64,000 nt of DNA, from positions 35,419,686 to 35,483,685 of the forward strand of contig JALGQZ010000006.1 in assembly GCA_023105745.1 (NCBI GenBank), in the 5' to 3' direction. This document shows positions 49,301-62,200 of this stretch, piece by piece. The stretch is from Austropuccinia psidii. Taxonomy: Eukaryota > Basidiomycota > Pucciniomycetes > Pucciniales > Sphaerophragmiaceae. Both the position numbers and the translations under genes were made by a program. How positions within the stretch are numbered: position 1 is the first letter of the stretch; each line of letters starts with the position of its first letter. Under the pieces are notes generated by a model. That model searched no databases and was not told the DNA's origin. It saw nothing but the letters and a program-made list of their open reading frames with translations.

Positions 49301-51460
49301 TTTGCAAAGATTGCTAAATCCTTGTATAAGCTATGTGACCAACAAACAGTCTATGAGATGACAGAAGAAAGAGTCAAGGCATATGAAGAATTGAAAAATT
49401 CCTTAACAAATGCCCCATTTCTTCTGATGCCAGATTGGAAACTACCCTTCAAACTGTACATTGATGCTTGTGGAGAAGGACTAGGTGCTGCACTTCATCA
49501 AACACAAATTATCAATGACAAACCAGTGGAAGGACCAATTTGTTTCATTTCAAGGCAGATAAAGCCAACAGAAGCAAGGTATGGAGCAAGCCAAATGGAA
49601 TTCTTATGCCTAGTATGGGCTTTAGAAAAACTGCATTATTATTTGGATGGCACAGTATTTGATGTAATCACAGACTGTAATGCTGTGAAGTCACTATTAA
49701 ATATGAATACTCCAAATAGACATATGCTGAGATGGCAAATTGCTATCCAAGAATATAGAGGAAATATGACTATTGTTCATAAATCTGGGAATATTCATAA
49801 AAATGCAGATGGTCTTAGTAGATGGGCTCTAGCAAATACCCCTGACAATCCAGCATGGGTACCACAAGAGGAGCACCATATAGAAGGAATATGTGTTACA
49901 GACATTGGCACAGAATTCTTTAACCAAGTTAAAGAAAGCTATAAGACAGACAAAAATTGCCATATCTTATGCCAACTTCTAATGAAAGACTGCAAAGATC
50001 CATCACTTTCATCAAAACTAGATGAAATATGGAAAAAGGCATATGATGAAGGAAGATTTCACCTCCTTGATGGAATCCTTTACCATAGAACAAAACACAC
50101 ATGTGTTATGGCCTTAACAGATAGAACACTAATAAACACTATTTTACATGAGTGTCATGATAGTGTTGCATCTGGACATCTCTCAGAAGATAGGACACTA
50201 GAGAGGGTGAAAACCTGCTCTTGGTGGCCAAATTGGAAGAAAGATGTTGCAGAATACTGCCAAACCTGTGACAGATGTCAAAAAGCCAACAGAGCCACAG
50301 GAAAGAAATTTGGAATGATGATCCAAATCCAAGAGCCAAAATCCCCATGGGAAATAGTTCATATGGATTGGGTAACAGCCTTACCTCCAGGAGGAGACAG
50401 GAGTTATAATGCATGCCTAGTGTTAGTTGACAGGTACAGTAAAACTCCCATGTTCTCACCATGTCATAAAGATGACACAGCTATGGATACAGCCATAATG
50501 ATATTGAATAAAGTCATTAGCCACACAGGCTTATTCCAAAATATTATAAGTGACAGAGACCCAAAGTTCACTTCAGCATTATGGACAAATCTCCATAGCT
50601 TGTTTGGGACAAAATTATCATTCTCAACAGCTTATCATCCTCAAACTGATGGTCTAGCAGAAAGAATGATACAGACCCTAGAGGATATGATCAGAAGATT
50701 CTGTGCTTATGGGCTAGAATTCAAAGATTCTGATGGTTTTACCCATGATTGGTGTACACTAATACCAGCACTTGAACTGGCATATAAGAAATCAATCCAT
50801 TCTTCTACTGGCAAAACACCAGCAATGCTAGAGAAAGGTTGGAATCCAAGACTTCCTTATGATACCCTCAAAAAGGACTTAGTGGATATACATCCAACAG
50901 CAAGCAGTTTCAAAATAATGCTTGACAAAGCAAGACACCATGCAAACAGATGCATGCAAGATTCTTTTAAATATGCAAAAGAAAGATGGGATAAAAGTCA
51001 TAAACCACCTGATTTCAAAATAGGAGACTTGGTTTTAGTATCAAGCCTTAATTTCAATAGCATAAAAGGCCCAAAGAAATTGAAAGATTCCTTTGCAGGA
51101 CCATTTATGATAAAAGAACTCCATGGACCCAATGCTGTGCAATTAGAACTCACAGGTGAACTAATGAACAAACGCCCAACTTTCCCTGTAAGTCTGATAA
51201 AACCTTACAGTTCAAGTGACAAGGAGTTATTTCCACTAATAAATAAACCCCCACTTGAGATTCCCCCCTTGGAGGAAGGAGAGGAAAAGAAAATAGTAAA
51301 AGTCCTTAAAGAAAGAAGGACAAGAAACAAAAAAGAAAGGGAATACCTTGTAAGGTATAGAAATTCAACTCAAGAAGATGAATGGCTACTTGAGAAAGAT
51401 ATAACAAATGCTGACAAATTACTAAGAAGATTCAGACATGAAAGAAAACCTGAAAAATAA
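45662..51460 (+). pseudogene. Gag-Pol of element B, with nonsense mutations
   Basis: Collinear with A's 1932 codons and without frameshift, but with stops at 45875-45877 (TAA), 45989-45991 (TAA) and 48425-48427 (TGA, where A has GAA). The first two fall where ORF1 is the better-supported frame. The TGA lies between protease and reverse transcriptase and would separate Gag-protease from the rest. All key motifs survive: zinc knuckle, L-D-T-G-A, Y-I-D-D, HHCC, DD35E and chromodomain. A and B proteins differ by scattered substitutions (for example R-S-A-L to R-W-A-L after RNase H), so they are separate insertions, not a duplication. Confidence 0.9.
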
Positions 51461-51566
51461 AAAATTTAAGCATTATTGAGCTTCAAGACTAACAAAGTCT
51501 ATTGAAGAGGTAGGACAGTGGATGATACCCTAATCACACATATCAGATTGTGGTACAATCTTTTTT

Positions 51567-51578
51567 GGTGGTAGGGAA
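51567..51578 (+). other. Polypurine tract of element B
   Basis: GGTGGTAGGGAA directly before the 3' LTR. Confidence 0.7.
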
Positions 51579-53605
51579 TGTGAGCCTTTGAGATATGACC
51601 ACATACCCAATAAGGTCACAAAAAAAGACTCAGAATAATTATACCTTTAATATAATTATATTAAAATTACTTAGAATAATTATACATTAAGAATAATTAC
51701 TTAAATATACAAAAAATACCATAAATTGGTACAAAAATTGGTTTAACTTAAAAACCAATGAATCAACATGTAAAATAAATTATACCATTGGATTCCCCAT
51801 GAAAAAATACACATATACCATTTTTATGGCATATCTGTAAAATCAATATTTAAGGAATTATAAGGTATAATACCTTATAAAAACCATAAAACCTTATTTA
51901 TCTCAAAAGCTAATGTAACAACATGTAAAATAAATTGTACCAGTGGATTTCCCATGGAAATCCACACATAAAACAATTAATAAGCTAATTTCCAATGTTA
52001 ATACTTAAGGAATTATCCTGAATATATGCACTTTTTTGGTCAACGCATATATTCAAGGATCATAGCTAATATCTTCTAAACTATACATGATAGAATGATG
52101 AACCAAAAATAAAGTTACCACGTAATTACTGTAAGAACACAGATATGAACTTTATTTTACAAATTATAAACAAGGTTATAACCTATGATGAATTATTGAT
52201 AAAAATCAACAGAGCTGTTGACCACTTTGTTGTGAAAGTGTTCCAAACTTAAAAAAAAGTATACAGTTGGATTCTCCTAGTTCATTCGTGAAGAATGATG
52301 TAATTTTTATTATTAAATTCAGGGTATAACCCCCTGAAATCAAGGTTTGAAGTTTAAAATATTGAATTTCGACAGAAAAAGATGAGTTACAAGAAAAATC
52401 TTCAAAATTAGAGTTTTGATGATGTAATGAAAGGCTCTTGGCAGCATAATAAGGTTATGCCAGGCTATCAGAATTCACTCTCTGAATTGCTGTAGCGTGT
52501 AAATCATAAAGGTTATTGAGGATCAAAGTTTGAGCTTAATTGGAGCAGTTATGATCACATACTGTAACCTTAATTTAAGTTTAACAGTCTTAAGAGTGAT
52601 AGAATTGGTGAATACTATTAGTTTATGATTAAAACTGATAAAATACACGAAATTTGGGGTTCTGCCAAGCCTCTGATGTCATCAAACTTAGAGTTATAGT
52701 GATAACTCTAAATAATGGTGTAATAATGATGTAATATGGTTTGATCATGATGTAATCACCCTCAAACCTTAAAATATTGATCAATTCCAGTGGATATGAT
52801 CAGTACACGTCTACTAGAAGCCTGTTGGACTCTAGGAGGGAGGTATTTACTATAAATAGAGCTCTTTTTACTCTATTTTCCCCTCAGACGCATCAAAAAC
52901 ATTAAATCAATTAAATAAAAGGTAATTTCTTTATTCTTTATATATAAAACTCTTATATTATTAAAGACCAAAGACCATCTTAATATTAATCACTATTTTT
53001 ACGTGATTAAATCAATTCTTTAATTGTTTTTGTTATAAATCTCTCTATAAACTCATTTCCATGTAAAATCAAGAATTTTAGTAATTTTCTTTATTTTTTA
53101 TTGTAAATACAATTTGAAAAGGTTGTATTATATTCTTTTGGCGTAAAATATCTCAAAATTATTCTTTTAAGTGTTAAAAGTAGGTTATTTCATCTTATTA
53201 TAATAATTTCTCTCTTATTATTACTCTTAATAATTCTTATTTAATATAAATAGTATTTATATTAATATATAACTTTAATATTAGTAATATTATTGTTATT
53301 AATTGTTTTTTATTCATAAAAAACAGTTTTTTACGCCTTTATTATTTGTTGGTAACAATAATAAAGAGCTTTATAATATATTAATTATTTTATATTAATA
53401 TATTATTTATAATATTATAATTTCATATAATATTAATTATATTATTATATTTATTTAATAATATAATATTTTTACGCCATAATAATAATATTTCTTTATT
53501 ATTATTATTATTTTAATCTTATTTATTTCAATTATAAGGACATTCAGAGTACAATAAGTAAAAAATTAGTAATTTTTACTTATTGTTTCATAGTCAAACC
53601 TTACA
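51579..53605 (+). repeat. Type I LTR, 3' LTR of element B
   Basis: TGTGAGCC...CTTACA, 2027 bp, followed by TAAAA. It shares with 32204-34216 variants such as AATAATTATACC near the start, where A's LTRs have AATAAATATAAC. Confidence 0.92.
52851..52858 (+). promoter_or_regulatory. TATA box in LTR (element B, 3')
   Basis: TATAAATA; it would read outward into 53.6 kb and beyond. Confidence 0.5.
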
Positions 53606-53610
53606 TAAAA

Positions 53611-55561
53611 TGTATATAAGTATAAAGAAGTAGGATTAATATATGCTGGACCCGATGTAATACTATTGAGGAGAAAGTTTGTTTTATCATAAGCTTAGAA
53701 ATTTTATTTAAGGGATAGGTATTGTGACATAAACAGGCTAACAACGGCTTAGGATAAGTTTATCAATACAATTTAACTAACTGAAACTGTTTTACTTCTT
53801 ATTTACTGTTAAGAAGAAAAATTTAGTCTATAAAATAGGATAGGATGACAGAGAAAATCCATACATACAAATAAAGATTGGTTTAACAACCAAAGTGATG
53901 ATAAGGAGTAAAGATGATAACAAATTGGATAATGAATCAAAGTAAGGTATTAAAAGAATGGTTATGGGATCTGAGAGTAAATTGACCCAAAAGAAAAGGG
54001 AGTAAGAAAAGAAAACAGTGAACAAGTAATCTTAATGATAATCATCTGCTCAATAATGACATCATTCAATTTAAATTGGGAGGATAAATTATTTTACTTT
54101 TGTTTGTGATATATAACTAAAAAAATTGCTGATATTTCAAATAATGATTAGAGATGATTCTGAAAATTCATTAATGATAGATTCAGTTATGTATGCTTTT
54201 GGTCTTCTCTTGTATTTCTCTAAAGATTCTATTAGAGCTGAAACATTCACTCAAACTCAATTACTATATATTGCTGGAAAAATTAGTCCATATCAATTTT
54301 CAAAATGAAAAACCTTTGATTGGAAAGATTTGAAGAGACATCTGAGCTCTTGATCTTGACACCCATCATTTTATACATTGTCTTACATATGGAAATTTTT
54401 CTAAGAATTCCTGTTTTTGCATACCTTCATTTATAGCTTTACAGTTTTCAAGAAGGATACTTATTGTAAGATGTGTCTACGAAACTGACAATAATATTAC
54501 TATTAATCAACAGTACTATGACTGTTTCTATGAAATAAAATAATGAAGATTATTATAACCACAATTAACAATTAATTGATTAGATATTTCTTTAGCTTTT
54601 CATACACTACTAGTGATTATAACAGTAAGAGGTTACTGTCTACAAGAATCAATTACAAGTATTTAATAATAAAACTTCTTTATTGAAATAATAGAACAAT
54701 TTAATCTAGAATTATCTTCTACAAGAATAATTATAATTATAATTCTCAAAGAAAACAAATACTAGAGAGAGACTTTTAAGAATTAATTATAAACCACCAA
54801 CTAATACTCCAATGAACCTTGGAAAGAATATGGTAGAGAGAGTTTATGAATAAATTGTGGATTTAAGAGATCAAAATTTATTTATAGCAATATTAAAACA
54901 ATATATAGTAGATTTCTATGATGTAATGTCTTTCTGATTGATTCTGAAAGAATTAAAACACTTAATGAAATATTTAACTAGTACTTACTTGTTGGTAACA
55001 AAGATATAATCTGATAATAAGATGATTTGGAAAAAACAGCAAGAGGAGGCCTCTTTTAAGTCAGAGACATCTCACAGATGTGTGCCATGGAGAAAACTGA
55101 AAAACCAGTGAGTGAGAAAACAATAATCCTTTTTGAATTAATGATTTCTTCATCTTTTGTCATGTAAGATTATCATAATTACTTATTTGATGCTTTTATG
55201 TGAGTACCAACCCAAATATGGTTAAGAATAAAGAGAGTAACAACTGTAAATCTCTTTTTACTTAAAAAGAAACATTAATTTCTCAAATTTATTCATTTTA
55301 TCAGAAATTTAATCACAGGTTGTATTTTCTGTAAATTTTTGAATATTCAATGTTTCAAATGGAATCATCAAAAATGGCCTATGAGTGGAACTTTTAATTT
55401 TACTTATGAAACCATAATCCTTTGTGGTCTTGGTATGAGTCATACCACTCTCCACTGGTCCTGAAAGTTTCAGAGAGATTAATTAAGACTTGTGTTTTTA
55501 ATGAATTTTTTAAGTTTTTACCTTATTTCTATATAGAATTTCAAGTAGTACAGTAAGGCAG
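53611..55561. other. About 1.95 kb without recognisable genes
   Basis: Flank of element B's insertion site. AT-rich, only short ORFs, no match to the other elements noticed. It is contiguous with 32013-32198 before B inserted. Confidence 0.55.
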
Positions 55562-57727
55562 TGTGAGCCTGTGAGGTATATATGACATGGCCATAAGGCC
55601 ACAAATAACTTTATATACAGCTGAGCTAGTCTTGAACAGATGTTTCAGTTTAAATTCGAATAAAAAATAACAAAAAATAAGTACAAATTTTGTTTGGATA
55701 AACAAAGTTATAATTATTATGTCATTTTTGGATTCTAAATCAAAAATAACCTAGGGTACACCCATATGGTGTTAAACCCAAAACTGCTTATTTCATAAGT
55801 TATTGGAAGATTGAAGAATCTCACAGTACTATAAATTTTTTAACATTTTTTTAAAATTGTGAAATTTAAGCTTAAATAACCTTAAACTTAAAGTTGCACA
55901 AGGTTTATGCAAACTTACCAAAATTTTGGTTGAAATTGAGGTGTTGTGTATATTTAGTGAATTGGCTAAGGATTTGCCATACAGGATGTAAATCCTGCAT
56001 GGGCTCAATTCAAATGTGTTTAAGGCCATAGTATGGCTTTACATACATAAATGGGCAAAATCCACACAAAAAGGCAGGACAAAGGAAAAAGATCAAACAG
56101 AGCTGGGGTAACCAAATTTTTGGATCTGCAAGGATTCAATTAAGGTCGTCCACCTGTATTGGAGGATTTTCAACCTTATTTAGACTTCAAGATTAGACTT
56201 TGATGGAACCTTAAAGATTAAACTGTTTTTATCCCAATTTGGACAGGAATTTCAAGCTTCTAAAGAATAAATCCCAATATTTAAGCATTGAATTAAAGTT
56301 TTAAGAGCTGCCAAAGATTAAATAAGCTAAAAACTTCAAATTTACAAGACTTAAAACCTTATCAAAAGTTAAGGTTTAGTGTGTATTGGTATTTTACGTG
56401 GAAAAATAGCAATAACTTCAAAAATACATTGAAAATCCAAATCTTAATGTATTTGCTTGAACTTTTCACAAAGCTTACAGTTAAATGTTATCTGTGTAGA
56501 AATTAAATTTGAAGTATCTTTTATAAACAGGTTTTATTTGTAATTAGCCTGGAAAATTACTCTTTTAATTATAATTAGGGAAAATTCACATTTGCTTAAA
56601 AATTAATTAAAAACTGAGTTTAAGAGATTTTTGCTTGAAACTTTATTTTTAAGTTGCTAATGGGATGAACTTTAATATAAATGAAATAGTTTTATATTAA
56701 TACTTAAAATAATTAACTTAAATGAGGATTAAAGTTACTTGTAGTTCAGAATAACACCAGTAACTTCAAATTGAAATTAAAAATAAGTTACCTTAAGTTA
56801 AGAACCTTATTTTAAGCATGATTTTTCAGTTTTGAACTGAGCACGCCCTCTATATCAATTATGAATCATGAGAGCTACTCTGAAGACATAGAAAGAGTCT
56901 ATTCATCACTGTTTTTGTCCATCAATTCAATCCAATACAATCATACTAGACATTTAAACAGGTAACATTTTATTACATACTAAATCTTATTATTAAAGTA
57001 ATTCCCAAGTTATTTTATTCTTCAATGATTTTGAATTAAAAAAATTTAAATCATAGAACTCAGATTATTGTTGTAATCACCAATAATATATTTTATTTTC
57101 CAAAATTATTGTCTTGGAAATATCTTTTAAAATCCACAAATTTCTCTTAAAAATTATTTAATCATATTTTTTATTATTAAAATTTGTTTTATCTTTTATG
57201 ATATTGATTTTTTGTGTGTCTTTAACTTATAATAATCATTTAATATAACAACTGTTTTATTTGACTTGTTGTATTAAATGTATATTATAAGTAAGTTTTT
57301 CTCTAAAATTCTATAATTTTTTATCTATTATTAGGTTTTGTACATATAATTTTTCTATAATAATTATATCTGAACAGTTTGTGTGATAATTTCCTTTTAT
57401 AAATAATACTTATATTATTTATAAGAGGTTAAATATTTATATTTTCCACATGTAATTGTCTCATTAAGCGCTTTACACTTCTTATTCTTATAACTGTCAG
57501 TGACTATAACAATAATAGAATAATTATAATTTATTATAATTATTAATATTTTTATTATTATATATTCTAGAATAATAATTGAATTTATTTTTTTAACATA
57601 ATTATTTTTAATAATTATATTTAATTTGTGGTTATAGTATTTTGGTAGATTATGATTTCTACTGAGGACAGTCATAGTACTCTTTATATTGTTGATATTA
57701 TCAAGTGTTTCATAGACAAAACTAATA
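55562..57727 (+). repeat. Type III LTR, 5' LTR of a degenerate Gypsy copy
   Basis: Starts TGTGAGCCTGTGAGG and ends CATAGACAAAACTAATA, followed by TTTGGGGGCCTGGCCATG. About 2.17 kb. Its first 1.3 kb matches the minus-strand fragment at 12627-15475. The terminal CA has become TA. Confidence 0.75.
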
Positions 57728-58268
57728 TTTGGGGGCCTGGCCATGCTTTTAACCAACGTTTGGGACATAAACAATATTCTAGACCTTATTTTACACTTTT
57801 TTGACATAAAATTGCCATATTTATCTCAATATTGGCTTTTTGGGGGACTTATCCTTTATAAGAAATCTTTATGAAATTAGTAAAGTTTTTTTTTATTGAG
57901 AATATCGTTTGCAACAAGACACTATTTAGTGAGTTGGAATAAATTTCTATTTTCTAACCAGTGGCATTTTCACATCACAGACTTGAAGTTTATTCTTTAA
58001 GTTACTTTAGTATAAAGTGAATAATAATACAATTTTGATTAATAACTTATTAATTGCATCATTATTATTTCTTTGAAGAAAATAAAAAATAAAATAAAAA
58101 ATTTAAAAGTCTATATTAAAATATTTTTTTTTTAATTTTTAGACACTTTTCTTTAATTTTGATGTAATTTGCCATAAATTGAAATTAAAACAACTTTATC
58201 CAATAAGTTGAGTTTATAAGTTATTGTTATTGTTGGATAAAAGGACTTATATTTTTACTTTTCTCCAG
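57728..58268 (+). other. Leader with primer-binding site, degenerate copy
   Basis: TTTGGGGGCCTGGCCATG at the start, then AT-rich untranslated sequence, ending at TTTTCTCCAG (58268), the position of the upstream-exon acceptor in the other copies. Confidence 0.6.
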
Positions 58269-59217
58269 TGTAATCCATAAGGGAAAGTTCTTCAGACTCT
58301 GAGGCATCAGAGTCTAGTATTGAAATACAAACCAGCCCAGCCCCCAGGGGCTTAATTAGCAAAGAACCCTTCAAAGGTCCAGGAGGTGAATTCAATTCAT
58401 TTCTTGGTCCATTTTTTCTTAAAATGGATGTGAAATGACCCCTACTAGAAGTGGAAGCAATTACTCCATCCAATAAAATGGATCTTGACCAGAACATTCA
58501 AGTCAAAAATCCAAAATGCAAGAATGTCAGCCCAGAGGAGAGGCACAAATGGAGGATGCCAGGACTTCCACCAGTTCCCAAAGGTTATCCAGCACCTTTG
58601 AAACTCTTATTGAGAGTCCAGAAGCTGGAAAAACTGCTATTCCTGTTGTCAGACCTTAATCATTTCCAGCAGGCAGCAATAGAGATACACCAGTCTCAGT
58701 ACAAGAACTGGTTTATGGTGGCAAAACAGCAGGAGTGGGAACTTCTGCCAAGTCTTTGGATAGGCACAATGAACTCTTATCTTCAAGTGAAGAAGTTCAT
58801 GGGCCCAGAAAAGACAGAAGAACTTCTGAGGGGTTGGACACCCACGTCTTTCAAGGGACAAATCCAACAGATAAAAGCTTGGTTGAAAAACCAAAGCATG
58901 TTATCAGAGGACCCAAATAAGTTGGCCCAGGGAAAGGAAAACAGCCCAGTGGAAGTTCCCCAAGCCTCCACAAGCAAAAATACGCTTCAACAAGCTCCAA
59001 AAAGTGAAAAGAAAGCCCCAAAGAGCAATCCAAAGGGCAAGAAAAACACAAAGGGAAAGGCAAAATCCAAGTGGAACAAGCCTTACCCACAGAATTAAAG
59101 AATTCCAAAGAAAGAGAAGAAAGCCATGGAGAATGTGTTCAATATGGAAAGAAGTCTGATGGAATTCAAAAACAAGGAGGAGGAAAGATTGAACCAATCT
59201 TTTCCAAAGAAGTAGAC
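58269..59217 (+). pseudogene. ORF1 of the degenerate Gypsy copy
   Basis: Upstream exon 58269-58385 (Ser/Glu-rich, donor GTGAAT, stop at its second codon), then exon 2 from 58449 after CTACTAG. From there one frame runs uninterrupted to TAA 59096, including T-P-S-N-K-M-D-L-D, S-Q-Y-K-N-W-F, W-E-L-L-P-S-L-W, M-N-S-Y-L-Q-V-K-K-F and K-W-N-K-P-Y. Past that stop the same frame continues with E-N-V-F-N-M-E-R-S-L-M-E-F to F-P-K-K and TAG at 59215-59217. Unlike the type I elements it has no stops across the 66-nt GC-AG segment and codes straight through it. ATG 58435, counterpart of A's 37323, runs into a stop after 13 codons, supporting this frame as the coding one. Confidence 0.6.
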
Positions 59218-62200
59218 CTTGTAAAACTTGTAACTCATTTTGAGACTTGTAATAAAGAAATTTGAGCAAAGCTTAATAATTTTGAGTATATCCAACAGAA
59301 GTTGGGTAGAGAGATATTACAAGGAAAAGAGTCACAAAAGACCATAATTGGTCCAGAAAATGTGAATAAAGAAAATATGTTGTCTTTGAGGTGAGTCTAA
59401 AGTTACCTTACTCAATCAACCAGATGACAATTCTATTTCTTTTATAGCTAGACAGTTGAAAGAATTAAGAATAAAAGTTCAAAACTTTGGAAACTCAACT
59501 GGCCACAATGGAGCTCTTTTCCAAGAACAACTGGAAAAAAGTGATAAAGCAAGACTTGAATTGAAAGAAGATATTCAATAAAGTATTAATAATATATAAC
59601 TGAAGAATGATTTTCCAAGACAGTCCACACCCATTCTTGACAGAAATGTGCTAAACTTCAATAATGTCTTACATCATACAATTTCAAGTAATGCAGAAGT
59701 TGAGACTGCTTGTAATTTTAAAGACATTCTAAGATTGGAGTAATGGCCAACCTCTGGTGGTGAAGGATTTTATAAGCATGTGTAATTTATGAAAACAATT
59801 TATATGTTTAAAGAAGCCTTGACATACCAGATGAATACCAAAGTGCCATATTACACTCCCTGTTGACCAGATCAGAAAAGAAATGGTATTACAAAATGAG
59901 GCAAGACCATTGGAAACATTCTTGGCCTTGGTGGAAAGAAAAAATCATTTCCAAATGGCAAAATTATTCCCAGAGATTTAGAATGGAAAATTTGTTTGAA
60001 GGAGCCCTTTTAATATTGAAAGGGACAGGCCCATGTATTGGTTTATTGAACAGAAAGACAGATTAACTGCTCTTCATCCTGATATTTCTGAAACAATGAT
60101 TAATAAAGGCACATTAAGAAAATATGGTGGTGACCTTGAGCATGCTATAAGAAGCAGATGTATTGAGCCTTGCTCTACAGAAAATTATATCAATGCCACT
60201 GAAGACATCAGAACTAGGACAAAAATTGGAAGGAATTGGTATAAACCCCCAATGTAAACCAATTTTAAAACCCAATAAGCCGGATGACAAAGATCCTTTG
60301 AAATATCATAAGTGTGGAAGTACATCTCATTTGGCAAACACTTGTCTCAAAAAGACAAGAGTAAGTGAGATAGAAATAGATAAAGTTGAAGACACAAAAG
60401 AAAAGAAATAATTTATCTTTACATGACAGTGATTCTGAGCCTTTTGAAGAAGAAGAAGTACCAGATGAACTTAGTATAGAAAATACTAATGTTTCCTTTG
60501 AATTCACAGAAGTACATACTCAGTTACCACAGTAAAGTGATGAATGTATGGATCTCATACATGTGCAATATGCTAAAATTCAGAAAACCAAATCTTCCAG
60601 AGGTAAATTTTATACAGCTGGAGCATCTTGTATCACTAATATTGTGATAAACATCAAGGGAGCCAAGTTACATCTTTACTCAGGTGCTTTTTGTACTTTT
60701 GTTGGAGAATAGTACCTTTAAAGGACTTGCACCAATTTGAAAGAAAGCTTAATGCCAATTGCAGGTATAAAATTCAGAAGTGCTAGCCAAGATATGCACA
60801 CCTTGGGCATTTTTGAAGCAGCAATGATATTCCCTCATCCTGCGGGGAGTATCAGATTAAAAGTTGAATTTGTTGTTATGAATAATTGTACTTCACCACA
60901 CTTTATACTTGGAAATGATTATATCAATATTTATGGAATTGATATTAATCATCATGAAGACAGATATTTCACTATAGGGAAAAATAAAAGGCAAAAATTT
61001 GCTTTTCCTTCAGAAAAAAGAGAAATAAATTTCATTACACAAGTAAAGAATGTTAATAAAGAAAAATTTGTGTCAGATCAGTTAATTGAAGCACAAATTA
61101 GTACTGAACTAACATTAGAAATGAAGGAAGAACTTATTGAAATTTTATTTCAATACAGAGAGGCCTTTTCTTCTGATAATGAACCACTTGGGGCTATCAA
61201 AGGCCATGAAATAGACATTATGCTTAATGTGGAAAGACTTTACCCTCCACCATTAAGAAGACCAGTTTACCCAGCTAGCCCTAGAGCTAGAGAAGCATTA
61301 TAAAGTCATATTAATGAACTCATGAAACTGGGAGTTCTTAGAAACGTTGGGCACAATGAAGAAGTAGAAGTCAAAACGCCTGTAATCATTACTTGACATA
61401 ATTATAAATCAAGGATGGTTGGTGATTTTAGAGCATTGAATACCTACACTATTCCAAACAGTTATCCAATCCCAGAATGCATGAGACTTTGACTCAATTA
61501 TCCAAAGCAAAATTTATCACTTCTATGGATGCTCTTGAAGGTTTCCATCACAATACTTTAACACCTCATGCCACAAAATTATTGAGAATTATTGCTCATT
61601 GTGGTATTTATGAATACTTGAGGATGCCTTTTGGTACTAAAAATGAACCCTCTCAGCATCAAAGAATGATGAATACCATTTTCGCACATCAATTATCAGA
61701 GGGATGGTGAATCATTTATATTGATGACAATATCATTTGTTAAGAAACCTGGCAATTGCATTTAGAGAAACTTTCATTATTAATTAGGAAAATTCTTCAA
61801 GTGAACATGAAAATATCTCAGAAAAAATTTAATTTTGGGTTTCATGAGCTGAAGCGCTAGGACTTGTAGTATCAGGACTGAGCCTTGGTGTTGATAAGAA
61901 CAAGGTTGCTGCAGCTTTACTGAAACAAATTCCCCAGAACAGAAAAGAGATGACGTCTTTATTAGAGTGTGCCAGTTATTACAGACAACACCTTAAATAT
62001 TTTGCAATCCATTCCAAATCATTGTACAGAATTTGAGATCTACAAAGTGTGTTTGAAATGACACAGGAAAGAATTCAAGCATATTAGCTCATCAAGTATG
62101 CCTTGACTAATGCACCATTATTATTGATGCCAGACTGGAAACTTCCTTTTAAGCTGTATATTGATGCATGTGGTGAAGGCCTAGGTGCAGCTCTACATCA

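Larger units (their letters stand above)
32204..53605 (+). mobile_element. Ty3/Gypsy element B (outer), interrupted by element A
   Basis: B consists of 5' LTR 32204-34216, leader 34217-34559, element A, leader 45267-45436, coding region to 51460, and 3' LTR 51579-53605. Without A it is about 10.7 kb. The sequence before A (...ATATTAAAAAAT) and after it (AAAATATTAAAAACAAAT), minus one five-base duplication, rejoins to match A's own leader at 36910-36950. The two outer LTRs share private variants absent from A's LTRs and differ by roughly 25 substitutions plus a ~14-bp deletion in the 5' copy (hand count). Confidence 0.9.

Noticed and set aside
43240..51460. Reading 43240-45266 as the 5' LTR of a second tandem element.
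   Set aside because: No primer-binding block follows it, and the AAAAT duplication plus the leader break at 34559/45267 show it is the 3' LTR of the inner element.
60265..60507. Minus-strand ORF opposite the damaged zinc knuckle.
   Set aside because: Antisense of a clear gag remnant, no independent evidence.
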